A program made the translations under genes and the position numbers. DNA of 64,000 nt. Origin: JANYGA01 sp031420415 (lineage in GTDB: Bacteria; Vulcanimicrobiota; Vulcanimicrobiia; Vulcanimicrobiales; Vulcanimicrobiaceae). Positions 1-8,809 of the stretch are shown here, one piece after another. Position 1 is the stretch's first letter. Each line of letters begins with the position of its first letter. The DNA is taken from NCBI GenBank assembly GCA_031420415.1, contig JANOMT010000029.1, forward strand, positions 124,001 through 188,000, written 5' to 3'. The notes under the pieces were generated by a model. The model was not told where the DNA came from, did no database searches, and worked only from the letters and a program-made list of their open reading frames with translations.

Positions 1-599
1 ACGGCGCGGGCAAGACGACGACGATTCGCAGTATCCTCGGGCTCACGCCGCCGCTCTCGGGTTCGATCGCCTACGAAGGTCGCGAGATCGCAGGATGGCC
101 GGCGTATAAAGTCGCGCGCCTCGGCGTCGGCTACGTGCCCGAAGGCCGGCGAATGTTCAAGGAGTTAACGACGCTCGAGAACCTGCAGCTCGCGGAGAAC
201 GGCCGCACGGGCGACTGGACGATCGCCCGCGTGCTCGAAGCGTTGCCAAAGCTCGCCGAATTGCGGTCGCGCAAAGCCGGACGACTCTCGGGCGGCGAGC
301 AAGAGATGCTCGCGATCGGCCGCGCGCTCGTCGCGAATCCACGCTTACTTCTCGTCGACGAGCCGTCGCAGGGTCTCGCGCCGCTCATCGTCGAGGATGT
401 CTACGCGATGCTCGCGACCCTGCGTGCACGCGGCACCTCGATTCTCCTCGTCGAGCAAAACGCGTTGCTCGCGCTAAAAGTGGCGGATCGCGCGTACGTC
501 CTCGATAGCGGTCGGATCGTCTATTCCGGCGATGCGAAAGAACTCGCGAGCGATCGCGCGCGCGTCCGGACGTTGATGGGTCTCGAAGCCGCCTCGTAG
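1..599 (+). CDS. livF: ABC transporter ATP-binding protein, LivF type (5' partial)
   Basis: ATPase subunit of a branched-chain amino acid-type (HAAT) importer, cytoplasmic and membrane-associated. The gene enters the window inside Walker A (reading begins GAGKTTT at base 3), so about 35 residues are missing; 198 codons remain. Visible motifs: GYVPEGRRMFKELT, typical of LivF, signature LSGGEQEML, Walker B LLLVDEPSQGL, and ILLVEQN, where LivF proteins carry Q instead of the usual switch His. It stops at 599 and the next gene starts at 600, so it is probably the last transporter gene of an operon that continues into sugar-acid catabolism. The substrate cannot be read from the ATPase; a sugar acid rather than an amino acid is suggested only by the neighbours. 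Confidence 0.9.
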   Translation, partial: GAGKTTTIRSILGLTPPLSGSIAYEGREIAGWPAYKVARLGVGYVPEGRRMFKELTTLENLQLAENGRTGDWTIARVLEALPKLAELRSRKAGRLSGGEQEMLAIGRALVANPRLLLVDEPSQGLAPLIVEDVYAMLATLRARGTSILLVEQNALLALKVADRAYVLDSGRIVYSGDAKELASDRARVRTLMGLEAAS

Positions 600-1787
600 G
601 TGGTGCGTTACATCATCGCAGACGATCTCACGGGCGCGTGCGATGCCGCGCTCGCTTTCGTAAAACGCGGCATGCGCGCACGGGTTTGGCTCGATGCGCG
701 CGACATCGCGGTCGCCGAGTGCGCCCGGGACGTCGACGTTCTCGCGATCGATCTCGATTCGCGCGAACGAACGCCGCAATGCGCGACGCAACGTACGACG
801 GCATTGCTCGAGCGGCTCCGCCCGCACACGACCTCGGAGATCGTGAAGAAGATCGATTCGACGCTTCGCGGAAACGTCGCGAGCGAAACGTGCGCGATCC
901 TCACCGCTCGCCCGGGTGCAGTCGCGATCGTCGCACCGAGTTTTCCCGCGCAAGGCCGGACGATCCGCGACGGGTGCCTCCACGAGCGCGGGCGACGGAG
1001 CGAGGGCGCGTCACTGCCCGAATTGTTCGCAGACATACCGTTCGTTACGATCGGACTCGCGACCCTACGTGCGGGCGGTGCGGCCCTCGCAGCGACGCTC
1101 GCGACGCTCGGCACGAACGGTGTCCGTATCGCGCTTGCGGATGCGGAGAGCGATGCGGATCTGCGCGCGCTGGTACGAGCGGCACGCGCGGGCGACGACG
1201 TAGTGTGGGTCGGATCGGCCGGCATCATAGAAGTGCTCGCGGGCGTCGCGCTCGTCGACGCGACGCCCGCGCTTCGCACGCCCGGTGAGACGGATGCCGC
1301 ACGCGTGCTCTTCCTTATCGGCAGTCGCACCGCAACGACGCGGGCACAGATCGCCGATTTCGGGCAATGCGCGATGGTCGAAACGCTCGATGCGGGCGCG
1401 CTCGTCCGCGCCGAGCCCGGCGTGCGCGCGTCGATCGCGCGTGCGTCGATCGCGCTCGATGCGAGCGACGTCGCGCTCGTCGCGATCGGCGGCGAAACGC
1501 AAAGCGACGAACGCCTCGTGCGTACGGCGTTCATCACCGCGACCGCGCCTCTGTTGCGCGACCGAACGGGCCTCACGGTCGTGCTCAGCGGCGGTGCCAT
1601 CGCGCGCACGTTTTGCGACGGCGTCGGCATCGTCGGTCTCGAACTGCACGACGAAGTCGCCGCGGGCACGCCGCGATCGCGCGCGATCGGCGCGCCGCTT
1701 TGGATCGTGACGAAATCCGGCGGCTTCGGTACGCCGCATGCCTATCGAGAGGTGCTCGCATCCATTCGCGAACGAACGACCGCATGA
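600..1787 (+). CDS. Four-carbon acid sugar kinase family protein (DUF1537)
   Basis: ATP-dependent kinase of the DtnK/DenK/OtnK family, which phosphorylates D-threonate, D-erythronate or related four-carbon sugar acids. The N-terminus has the family motif ADDLTGACD (residues about 8-16), and a Gly-rich nucleotide-binding C-terminal half follows (GSRTATTRAQI near 240, VLSGGAIA near 325). At 395 residues it is slightly shorter than usual. The start is the GTG directly after the upstream stop (GTG GTG tandem at 600). It overlaps the PdxA-like gene by ATGA, giving the kinase plus 4-phosphate dehydrogenase pair known from D-threonate and D-erythronate pathways. Which acid is used cannot be told from sequence alone. 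Confidence 0.88.
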   Translation: MVRYIIADDLTGACDAALAFVKRGMRARVWLDARDIAVAECARDVDVLAIDLDSRERTPQCATQRTTALLERLRPHTTSEIVKKIDSTLRGNVASETCAILTARPGAVAIVAPSFPAQGRTIRDGCLHERGRRSEGASLPELFADIPFVTIGLATLRAGGAALAATLATLGTNGVRIALADAESDADLRALVRAARAGDDVVWVGSAGIIEVLAGVALVDATPALRTPGETDAARVLFLIGSRTATTRAQIADFGQCAMVETLDAGALVRAEPGVRASIARASIALDASDVALVAIGGETQSDERLVRTAFITATAPLLRDRTGLTVVLSGGAIARTFCDGVGIVGLELHDEVAAGTPRSRAIGAPLWIVTKSGGFGTPHAYREVLASIRERTTA

Positions 1788-2770
1788 GGCTTCCGACGAT
1801 TGCGCTGACGATGGGCGATGCCGCGGGCATCGGCGCCGAGGTGATCGCAAAGACGCTCGCCGATGGGAGTTATCACGCGCGCTGTCGCCCGATCGTCATC
1901 GGCGACGCGAGCGTGATGCGGCGCGCGAGCGCCATCGTGCGCTCGTCGCTGAGCGTGCGTATCGTCGACGATCTTACGACGTGGATTCCGGAAGCGAGTT
2001 CCATCGACGTGATCGATCTCGCGTTGCTCGGCGAAGACGAGATCCCGTTCGGCGCGCTCTCTGCGAAAGCGGGCGATGCAGCATATCGTTACCTCGAACG
2101 CGCGAACGAACTCGCGCTGCACGGCGATATCGACGCGATCTGCACCGCACCGCTCAACAAAGCGGCGCTTCACGCGGGTGGACATCTCTTTCCGGGCCAC
2201 ACCGAGATCCTCGCGACGCTCTCCGGCACGCAGGACTACGCGATGATGCTCACGGCGCCCGGCTTACGCGTCATCCACGTTACGACGCACGTCGGCATCA
2301 TCGACGCGATCGCGCGCATCACGCCCGAACGCGTCTTCACCGTCGTACGGCTCGCGCACGAAACGCTCGTTCGCGCGCGTATCGCTCGGCCGCGCATCGG
2401 CGTCTGCGGCATCAATCCGCATGCGGGTGAGAACGGACTCTTCGGCTATGGCGAAGAGGAGCGCCAGATCGTGCCGGCACTCGAGCGCGCGCGCGCCGCC
2501 GGGATCGACGTCGACGGGCCGCTTCCCGCCGATACGCTCTTCTTCCGAGCACGGCGCGGTGACTTCGACGTCGTCGTCGCGATGTATCACGATCAGGGCC
2601 ACGGTCCGATCAAAGTCCTCGGGCTCGAAAACGGTGTCAATATTACCGTCGGCCTACCGTACGTGCGCACGAGCGTCGATCACGGGACGGCATTCGATAT
2701 CGCGGGCACGGCGCGCGCCGATGCGGGATCGATGTGCGCCGCACTCGACGCTGCGATCGCGCTCGCTTAG
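1784..2770 (+). CDS. pdxA: PdxA-family 4-phosphate dehydrogenase (PdxA2-like)
   Basis: NAD-dependent oxidative decarboxylase of the PdxA family, 328 residues. Family marks: TMGDAAGIGAEV at the N-terminus, FPGHTEILA (metal-binding His), GINPHAGE, and MYHDQGHGPIKVLG (second metal-site region) near residue 265. The ATG overlaps the TGA of the sugar-acid kinase, so the two are translationally coupled. With a DUF1537 kinase partner this is better read as PdxA2 (D-threonate or D-erythronate 4-phosphate dehydrogenase yielding dihydroxyacetone phosphate) than as the vitamin B6 enzyme. A B6 role cannot be excluded because no other pdx gene is visible. The 3' end overlaps treY, on the opposite strand, by 4 bases. 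Confidence 0.9.
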   Translation: MRLPTIALTMGDAAGIGAEVIAKTLADGSYHARCRPIVIGDASVMRRASAIVRSSLSVRIVDDLTTWIPEASSIDVIDLALLGEDEIPFGALSAKAGDAAYRYLERANELALHGDIDAICTAPLNKAALHAGGHLFPGHTEILATLSGTQDYAMMLTAPGLRVIHVTTHVGIIDAIARITPERVFTVVRLAHETLVRARIARPRIGVCGINPHAGENGLFGYGEEERQIVPALERARAAGIDVDGPLPADTLFFRARRGDFDVVVAMYHDQGHGPIKVLGLENGVNITVGLPYVRTSVDHGTAFDIAGTARADAGSMCAALDAAIALA

Positions 2771-5595
2771 ATCGGTTCGAGCACGGCGATCGGAAACGGC
2801 GTGAGCGCAGCTTTCGAGGTGAGGAATGGGCCCGCGTCATCGCGATCGGTAACCAAAACGGCGCCGGTGAAACGGTCGCGATAACGTTCGGCTGCGTCGA
2901 GTTCGAGTCGAATCGCGACGTCGTCGCAGTCTACGCGCAGATCGCTGCGATCGCTCTCGAGTAAGCGCCGTAGCAAGCGCGGCACGATCGTCACGATCTC
3001 TTCGCGCGCGAACGCTACGATGTGATCGGCCAATGTGCCCGTCGTCGCGAGCGGTCGGTACGACGAGCCGAGGTACGTCGCCGCGCGTTCGCGGCGCAAG
3101 TGCAAGAGTCGCCACGTCACGTAGGCTTTGATGCGGCCGTCGCGCCACGTCGCGAGCAATTCGTCACAGAGATCGGCGCTCTCGCCCGCCTCGACGCGCG
3201 CGCGCATCGCGGTAATGATGCCCGCACGCTCGACGTAATCGACGGCACGGCGATTATCGGGATCGACGAGTGAAAAATCCCACAGTTCGCAGCCTTGGTA
3301 AATATCGGGAATGCCGGGTGATGTGAGTTTGAGGGCGACTTGCGCGAGGCTCGAGATCGCACCGATCGGTGCGAGGTCGGCTGCGAGCGTTTGGAGCTCG
3401 AGAACGAAGGTGTTGCCGCGGCGCGGTTGCAGGATCGCACGGATGAAACCGAGCGTCGCCGCTTCATATGCGAGATTGGGATTCGTCCAACTCGTGCGAA
3501 ATTTCGCTTCGCGTAGCGCTTTGAGGAAGTACGCCTCGATGCGTTCGACGTACGCGCGAAGTGCGGCCTCGTCGATCGCCTCCGGCGTTGTATCGAGCCA
3601 TGCCATCGGCCACGTGCCGACGAGGGTTTGATAGATATGGTACTCGTCGTTTTCCGTCGGTGCGGGCGCGGCGTCGGCGGTACCCTTGCACGGCGCATTG
3701 AGGCGCGACCAACGATCGAGCGTCCGTTCCCATAGCTCCGGCACTTCGGAGAGCGCGTCGATGCGCGTACGCGTATCTTCGCCACGCTTGTGATCGTGCG
3801 TTGCCGTTGCGAGCATGGCGTGGGGGTGGTTTGCGGCGCGTTCGGCGTTGGTTGCGTGAAACGTTGCGACACTCGTGCCGAAATGCCGTGGATCGCCGCC
3901 GACCTCATTGAGCGACGCAAGACGAACGTAGCGATAGAAGGCGGTATCTTCGACGGCTTTGGCCATCACCGGACTCGAGTATTGCTGGAACTTCATCGCG
4001 AAACGCAAGACTTCGCGCCGATCGTAATTCTCGGATTGCTCGGAGGTTTCGGCGGAAAGTACGTGTGCGAGGAAATCGAAGACGCGATCGTCACCGAGTT
4101 CGCTGCGCTTGCGCGCGGCTTCGATCGCGAGGGCGATGAAACGCGTGTCTTCGGGTTCGATGTTTTCATCGGTCACATACGTGCGATAGACAGGGAACGA
4201 GGCGAGCACTTCGGTGAGCGCGTCGCGCAACACGTTGTACGTATAGTCGTTCGATCGTCGATCCATTCCGGCGATGCGATCGAGCATCGTCGCGAGCACT
4301 TCGAGTTCGCTTGCGAGCGAGGATCGCATGATGTCTTTTTTCGCGCGATAGGCGAATTGATCGAAGTTGGTCGCGATGCCCGCGAACTGACGATAGATGC
4401 GATCGAAGGCGAGTTCGCCCGCGGAATCGACGAAGAGCCCGTTGACGACGTTCATGAAATCGTAGCCGGTCGTTCCCGCAATCGGCCAATCGCATCGAAG
4501 CGTTTCGAAACGCGCGAGAATCTTCTCGACGACGAGATATTGTGGTTGCCCGAGCGCTTCCGCACGATCGGCCAGAAACGTACAGTACCCCCCGGGATTG
4601 AAGAGGCCATCGACGTGATCGATCCGCAAGCCCTGGACGCGTCCCGCTGCGATCAAATCGAAGACGAGACGATGCGTCTGCCCCAAGACCTCGGCGTCTT
4701 CCACGCGTAATCCCGCGAGATCGTTGATATCGAAAAAGCGACGATAGTTGATCTCATCGGCCGAGACGCGCCAGTACGCGAGGCGAAAGTTCTGCTGCGA
4801 CAAGAGCGTGTCGAGCCGGTCGATCGCGGCCGCATCGTTACCGATGGTAAAGGTCTCGAGTGCCGCTTCGATCGCGGCGGAGACGGCGGGATCGCGTGCG
4901 ACGATCGCGAGTTCGCTTTTGAGTTCGCGCGCGCGATCGAGCGACGCAGAAGCGAACTCCGCCGCGAGTGCGCGAAGCGACCACGCATCACCGGTCGCGC
5001 AATCGACGGCGATTGCGAGTACGCCCGCATACGATGAGGACGAAAGCGGAAAACGACTCTCGAAATAGGCGACTGCAAAGCTGCCGCTATGCGCGTCGAA
5101 CGTCGGTATGAGTTCGCCGCGTTCGAGAACGCGGCCGTAATAGTCGCCGAGGAACGGCACGAGCACTTTGCCGCGCATCTCACTGCGCAGCGGGGCCCAA
5201 TCGATATCGAAGTATTTCGCGTATGGCGATGCTTCGCCGTTCTCGAGGACGTCCTGCCACCACGGATTCTCTCCGCCGCCGATGCCCATATGGTTTGGCA
5301 CGAAGTCCATGAGATGCCCGATTCCAGCGGCCTGCGCGGCATCGATCATGGCGGCGTGGTCGCCAAGCGTACCGATCTCATGATTGAAGCGATTGGGATC
5401 GACGACGTCGTAGCCGTGCGTGCTTCCGGGGCGCGCTCGTAGGTACGGAGAGGCGTAGATGTGTCCGATGCCGAGTTCGGCGAGATAGGGCACGATCGCC
5501 CTCGCGTCATCGAAGCGAAACGTCGGCGCGAACTGCAACCGATACGTGGAGAGTGGAACGTGCGAGATCAATCGATCGTCCACCGCACGCTCCAC
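2767..5595 (-). CDS. treY: Malto-oligosyltrehalose synthase
   Basis: GH13 enzyme that turns the reducing-end alpha-1,4 bond of malto-oligosaccharides into an alpha,alpha-1,1 trehalose end; first step of the TreY/TreZ route. It has the N-terminal STYRLQF motif, GHLMDFVPNHMG, LRIDHVDGL with the nucleophile Asp near residue 325, YLVVEKIL with the acid/base Glu, and ATHDHKRGEDTRTR in the second half. Length, up to 942, fits the family. Two starts are possible: ATG at 5595, overlapping treZ by 28 bases, or TTG at 5571, which overlaps the treZ TGA as TTGA and gives an N-terminus closer to other TreY. The second looks more natural. It is co-transcribed with treZ. Confidence 0.95.
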   Translation of the reverse strand: MERAVDDRLISHVPLSTYRLQFAPTFRFDDARAIVPYLAELGIGHIYASPYLRARPGSTHGYDVVDPNRFNHEIGTLGDHAAMIDAAQAAGIGHLMDFVPNHMGIGGGENPWWQDVLENGEASPYAKYFDIDWAPLRSEMRGKVLVPFLGDYYGRVLERGELIPTFDAHSGSFAVAYFESRFPLSSSSYAGVLAIAVDCATGDAWSLRALAAEFASASLDRARELKSELAIVARDPAVSAAIEAALETFTIGNDAAAIDRLDTLLSQQNFRLAYWRVSADEINYRRFFDINDLAGLRVEDAEVLGQTHRLVFDLIAAGRVQGLRIDHVDGLFNPGGYCTFLADRAEALGQPQYLVVEKILARFETLRCDWPIAGTTGYDFMNVVNGLFVDSAGELAFDRIYRQFAGIATNFDQFAYRAKKDIMRSSLASELEVLATMLDRIAGMDRRSNDYTYNVLRDALTEVLASFPVYRTYVTDENIEPEDTRFIALAIEAARKRSELGDDRVFDFLAHVLSAETSEQSENYDRREVLRFAMKFQQYSSPVMAKAVEDTAFYRYVRLASLNEVGGDPRHFGTSVATFHATNAERAANHPHAMLATATHDHKRGEDTRTRIDALSEVPELWERTLDRWSRLNAPCKGTADAAPAPTENDEYHIYQTLVGTWPMAWLDTTPEAIDEAALRAYVERIEAYFLKALREAKFRTSWTNPNLAYEAATLGFIRAILQPRRGNTFVLELQTLAADLAPIGAISSLAQVALKLTSPGIPDIYQGCELWDFSLVDPDNRRAVDYVERAGIITAMRARVEAGESADLCDELLATWRDGRIKAYVTWRLLHLRRERAATYLGSSYRPLATTGTLADHIVAFAREEIVTIVPRLLRRLLESDRSDLRVDCDDVAIRLELDAAERYRDRFTGAVLVTDRDDAGPFLTSKAALTPFPIAVLEPI

Positions 5596-7361
5596 GGCGG
5601 CGCGATGCCGTTGGTAAACGTGGGATCGTGCGTCGAGAAAACGATGTAGCCTTTGGGATTGGCGGAAAAGCCGGCCTGCGCGGTCTCACCGAGATTGGTT
5701 TCGAGTCCGAGCATGCAGCCGTCGTCGAGACGCCAGCGCGCACGCAAACCACATTCTCCGATTCCGGCGTAGTCGGCGTCGATGCCGCACGCAAGCGCGC
5801 TCCGCGGCGCGATCTCGAGCGCACGAATGCGTAAGAGATTGCGATAGTACGCAAGCCATGCGTCGTGCGGTGACGTCGCGCGTTCGTCCCAACGCAAAGT
5901 GCTGCGCGCGAAAGTCTCGGGAGCATTCGGATCGGGAATGCGTTCGTGCGTCGCGACATCGGCAAACGCGGCGAACGTGCCGAACTCGCCGCGGCGACCG
6001 GCCGTCACCGCGCGTGCGAGATCGGGTTCGAAATCGCAGAAGAAGAGAAACGGCGTGCTCGCGCCCCATTCCTCGCCCATGAAGAGCAGCGGCACGGGTG
6101 GCGCGAGCAGCAGCGCGGCGACGACGGCGCGCACCGCGTAATCGGGCGCGAGTGCGGTGATGCGTTCGCCGAAGGGTCGGTTGCCGATCTGATCGTGGTT
6201 CTGCAGAAAGTTCACGAACGATGTGTGCGCGAGATGATCGCTCGGATCACCGCGTAGCTTACCGCCGCGCATGCCCGAGGGCTCGCCCTGATAGCCGAAG
6301 CCTTTGGTGAGCGTACGTCCCAGGAGGGCGGTCGTCGCTTCGGCATAATCGGCGTAGTAGCCGTCGCGTTCCGCCGTGACCGCAACGTGTGCCGCGTGAT
6401 GCGCGTCGTCGTTCCACTGCGCGCGGAACCCCGCTTCCAGGAGCGCGCTTTCGTTGTCGTCGTTTTCGAGAACGAGGTGAACGGGTCGCGATGCGCAGGT
6501 GTGGACGGTCGCCGCGAGTTCGCGTAAGAACGCACGGTCCTCGCCGTCGTGAATCGCGTGCACCGCATCGAGCCGCAGACCGTCGAAGCGAAATTCTTCG
6601 AGCCAATAGAGAGCGTTCTGGATGAAAAACGCGCGCACGTGCGCGTTTCCCAGGACGTCGATCGCGGCGCCCCACGGCGTGTCGTGGCGGTCGGAGTAGA
6701 ATTCGCGCGCGTACGCGTGGAGATAGTTTCCTTCAGGACCGAAATGATTGTAAACGACATCGAGATAGAGCGCGATGCCGAGCGCGTGTGCGCGCGCGAC
6801 GAGCGCTTTGAGATCGTCGGGCGTTCCGTATGTATGTGCGGGCGCGTAGGGCAAGACGCCGTCGTAGCCCCAGTTGCGTTTTCCCGGCGCCTGCGCGAGC
6901 GGCATGAGTTCGATTGCGGTGATGCCGAGTTCGACGAGGAGCGGCAATTTCGCGGCGGCCGCGGCGTACGTGCCCTCGGGCGTGAACGTTCCGACATGAA
7001 TCTCGTAGAAGACATGCTCGTGCCATGGACGGCCGCGCCAATCGTCCTGCGGCCACAGGAAGGCGCCCGGATCGATAACGACGCTCGGTCCGTGGGGCCC
7101 TTCGGGATTGAACCGCGATGCGGGATCGGGGACTCGCAAACCATCGACGACGAAGGCATATCGCGAACCCGCCCGCGCCCGCGAATCGACGCGCAAGAAA
7201 AATCCGTCGTCGTCGCGGTGGAGCGGCTCGGGTGCGGCACCATCGAGTGCGAGTTCGACGCTCGTCGCGCTGGGCGCATACAGCCGAAAACAAACGCCGC
7301 CGTTGGGGATGAGCTCGGCGCCGAAGGTCATCGCAAAGGTTGAAGTCGGGGGCATCACCAT
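5568..7361 (-). CDS. treZ: Malto-oligosyltrehalose trehalohydrolase
   Basis: GH13 enzyme that cuts trehalose from the end made by TreY. 597 residues. N-terminal CBM48-like domain (GAELIPNGGVCFRLYAPSA), then the barrel with ELMPLAQAPGKRNWGYDG, FDGLRLDAVHAIHD (nucleophile Asp), LVLENDDN (acid/base Glu) and FLQNHDQIGNR. The start at 7361 lies some 20 residues upstream of the first conserved segment; an internal ATG (MTFGAEL, about 10 codons in) is an alternative. It is the first gene of a treZ-treY operon read leftward. A TreX debranching enzyme, the usual third partner, is not in the window. Product trehalose would serve as osmo- or desiccation protectant. Confidence 0.95.
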   Translation of the reverse strand: MVMPPTSTFAMTFGAELIPNGGVCFRLYAPSATSVELALDGAAPEPLHRDDDGFFLRVDSRARAGSRYAFVVDGLRVPDPASRFNPEGPHGPSVVIDPGAFLWPQDDWRGRPWHEHVFYEIHVGTFTPEGTYAAAAAKLPLLVELGITAIELMPLAQAPGKRNWGYDGVLPYAPAHTYGTPDDLKALVARAHALGIALYLDVVYNHFGPEGNYLHAYAREFYSDRHDTPWGAAIDVLGNAHVRAFFIQNALYWLEEFRFDGLRLDAVHAIHDGEDRAFLRELAATVHTCASRPVHLVLENDDNESALLEAGFRAQWNDDAHHAAHVAVTAERDGYYADYAEATTALLGRTLTKGFGYQGEPSGMRGGKLRGDPSDHLAHTSFVNFLQNHDQIGNRPFGERITALAPDYAVRAVVAALLLAPPVPLLFMGEEWGASTPFLFFCDFEPDLARAVTAGRRGEFGTFAAFADVATHERIPDPNAPETFARSTLRWDERATSPHDAWLAYYRNLLRIRALEIAPRSALACGIDADYAGIGECGLRARWRLDDGCMLGLETNLGETAQAGFSANPKGYIVFSTHDPTFTNGIAPPWSVRWTID

Positions 7362-7403
7362 GGTGCGTACCCGACGCGCCGCTTGCCAAACCGCCTGAGC
7401 GAG

Positions 7404-7922
7404 TTAGGCGCTGCTCCGCTTGCCGCTGGGCTGAAACGAAAGCGCAGCACCGTTCATGCAATAGCGCAGACCTGTGGGTTTTGGACCGTCGTCGAAAACG
7501 TGGCCGATATGGCTGCCGCAACGGCGGCAATGCACTTCGGTGCGCGTTTCGAAGAGCGACCGATCGGTCGTCGTCTCGATGGCCTTCGGTAACGCGCGGA
7601 AGAAGCTCGGCCAGCCCGTACCGCTTTCGAATTTGGTGGAAGCATCGAAGAGTGCGAGCGCGCAGCCCGCGCAGGCGAACGTACCCGGCCGATGTTCGCG
7701 TAAGAGCGGGCTCGATTCGGGCGCCTCGGTCCCGGCGCGACGCAAGATCGTAAACTGGTCGGGCGTCAAGCGTTTGCGCCATGCGTCGTCGCTGAGGGCG
7801 ATTTCGAAGGTGTGCGCTGCGGGCTCGGCTGCGGCGGCTGGGCGGCGGATCGTTACGAGGGCGGCTGCGGCAATGGCGGCGAGTCCCAGGATCGAATTCG
7901 CGCGCGTCATCGGTATTTGCAT
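7404..7922 (-). CDS. msrB: Peptide-methionine (R)-S-oxide reductase, exported
   Basis: Repairs R-methionine sulfoxide in proteins. 172 residues. An N-terminal hydrophobic stretch with an AAAA-type cleavage region (residues about 10-32) predicts export, so it should act in the periplasm. The MsrB domain has both zinc-binding CxxC pairs (CAGC near 94; CRRCGSHIGHVFDDGP near 140) and the catalytic Cys in LRYCMNGAAL near 160. A second Met four codons in could also be the start; neither has a convincing ribosome site. It is divergent from the enoyl-CoA hydratase gene and 42 bases from treZ in the same direction. No msrA lies nearby. Confidence 0.93.
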   Translation of the reverse strand: MQIPMTRANSILGLAAIAAAALVTIRRPAAAAEPAAHTFEIALSDDAWRKRLTPDQFTILRRAGTEAPESSPLLREHRPGTFACAGCALALFDASTKFESGTGWPSFFRALPKAIETTTDRSLFETRTEVHCRRCGSHIGHVFDDGPKPTGLRYCMNGAALSFQPSGKRSSA

Positions 7923-8011
7923 AGTACGGAGTATAACGGATGGCGCGTACGCGCGGACGTGGGCCGGCTTACGAAAAGCATTTGCGCGCGCCGTGCGCGA
8001 AGCGGCGGCGC

Positions 8012-8809
8012 ATGAGCGAATCCGTCGTCCTCGCAGCGCAAGAAGGCGCCGTCCTGACCCTCACATTGAATCGGCCCGAAAAGATCAACGCCTTTAACGA
8101 CGCCATGGCGATCCAGCTCTTGGCCGCACTCGAACGCGGGGCCGCCGATACGAGCGTGCGCGCGATTGCGATCTGCGGCGCGGGTCGCGGCTTCTCGTCG
8201 GGTCAGGATCTCGAAGCGTTCATCGAGATGCAAACGCCCGGCGCATCTCGCGTCTCGGTCGCAGAGCATTTACGCCACGGGTACAACAAACTCGTGATGA
8301 GGATCCGCACGATCGAGAAACCGATCGTTGCATCGCTCGGCGGCATCGCCGCGGGCGTCGGGCTTTCGATCGCGCTCGCGTGCGATCTCCGCATCGCGGG
8401 CGACGATTCGCAGCTCACGCTCGGCTTTGCGAAGATCGGCCTCGTCCCCGATGGTGGTGCGAGCTTTATGCTGCCATTGCTCGCGGGTTTCGGACGCGGT
8501 CTCGAGCTCGCGATGCTCAGCGACCGGATCGACGCCCTCGAAGCGTATCGTCTCGGGCTCGTCAATCGCGTCGTCCCCGCGGCGTCGCTCGTCGTGGAAA
8601 CCGCAGCGCTCGCGCGACGGCTCGCCGAGGTTTCGCCGATTGCGGCCGGGCTCACGAAGCGCGCATTTAACGAAGCGATCATGCCGCAGTTTGCCGCATG
8701 GCTCGATCGTGAAGCCGATATTCAAGAAGAAGCCGCACTCGGCGGCGACCTCATGGAAGGCGTCGGTGCATTTCTTCAAAAACGCAAGGCCGTGTTCGCG
8801 GCGCGATGA
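8012..8809 (+). CDS. Enoyl-CoA hydratase/isomerase (PaaG-like crotonase)
   Basis: Crotonase-fold enzyme acting on acyl-CoA thioesters, 265 residues. Motifs: LTLNRPEKINAFNDAM, the oxyanion-hole loop GRGFSSGQDLEAF near residue 65, and the second oxyanion segment GGIAAGVGLSIALACDLRIA near 110, followed by KIGLVPDGGASF as in PaaG (2-(1,2-epoxy-1,2-dihydrophenyl)acetyl-CoA isomerase). The ATG at 8012 is chosen because homology begins at once (MSESVVLAAQEG); an in-frame upstream stretch from 7940 is Arg-rich and unlike the family. It overlaps the SDR gene by ATGA. A PaaG role would fit the paaABCDE cluster 16 kb downstream, but a general beta-oxidation role is also possible. Confidence 0.85.
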   Translation: MSESVVLAAQEGAVLTLTLNRPEKINAFNDAMAIQLLAALERGAADTSVRAIAICGAGRGFSSGQDLEAFIEMQTPGASRVSVAEHLRHGYNKLVMRIRTIEKPIVASLGGIAAGVGLSIALACDLRIAGDDSQLTLGFAKIGLVPDGGASFMLPLLAGFGRGLELAMLSDRIDALEAYRLGLVNRVVPAASLVVETAALARRLAEVSPIAAGLTKRAFNEAIMPQFAAWLDREADIQEEAALGGDLMEGVGAFLQKRKAVFAAR

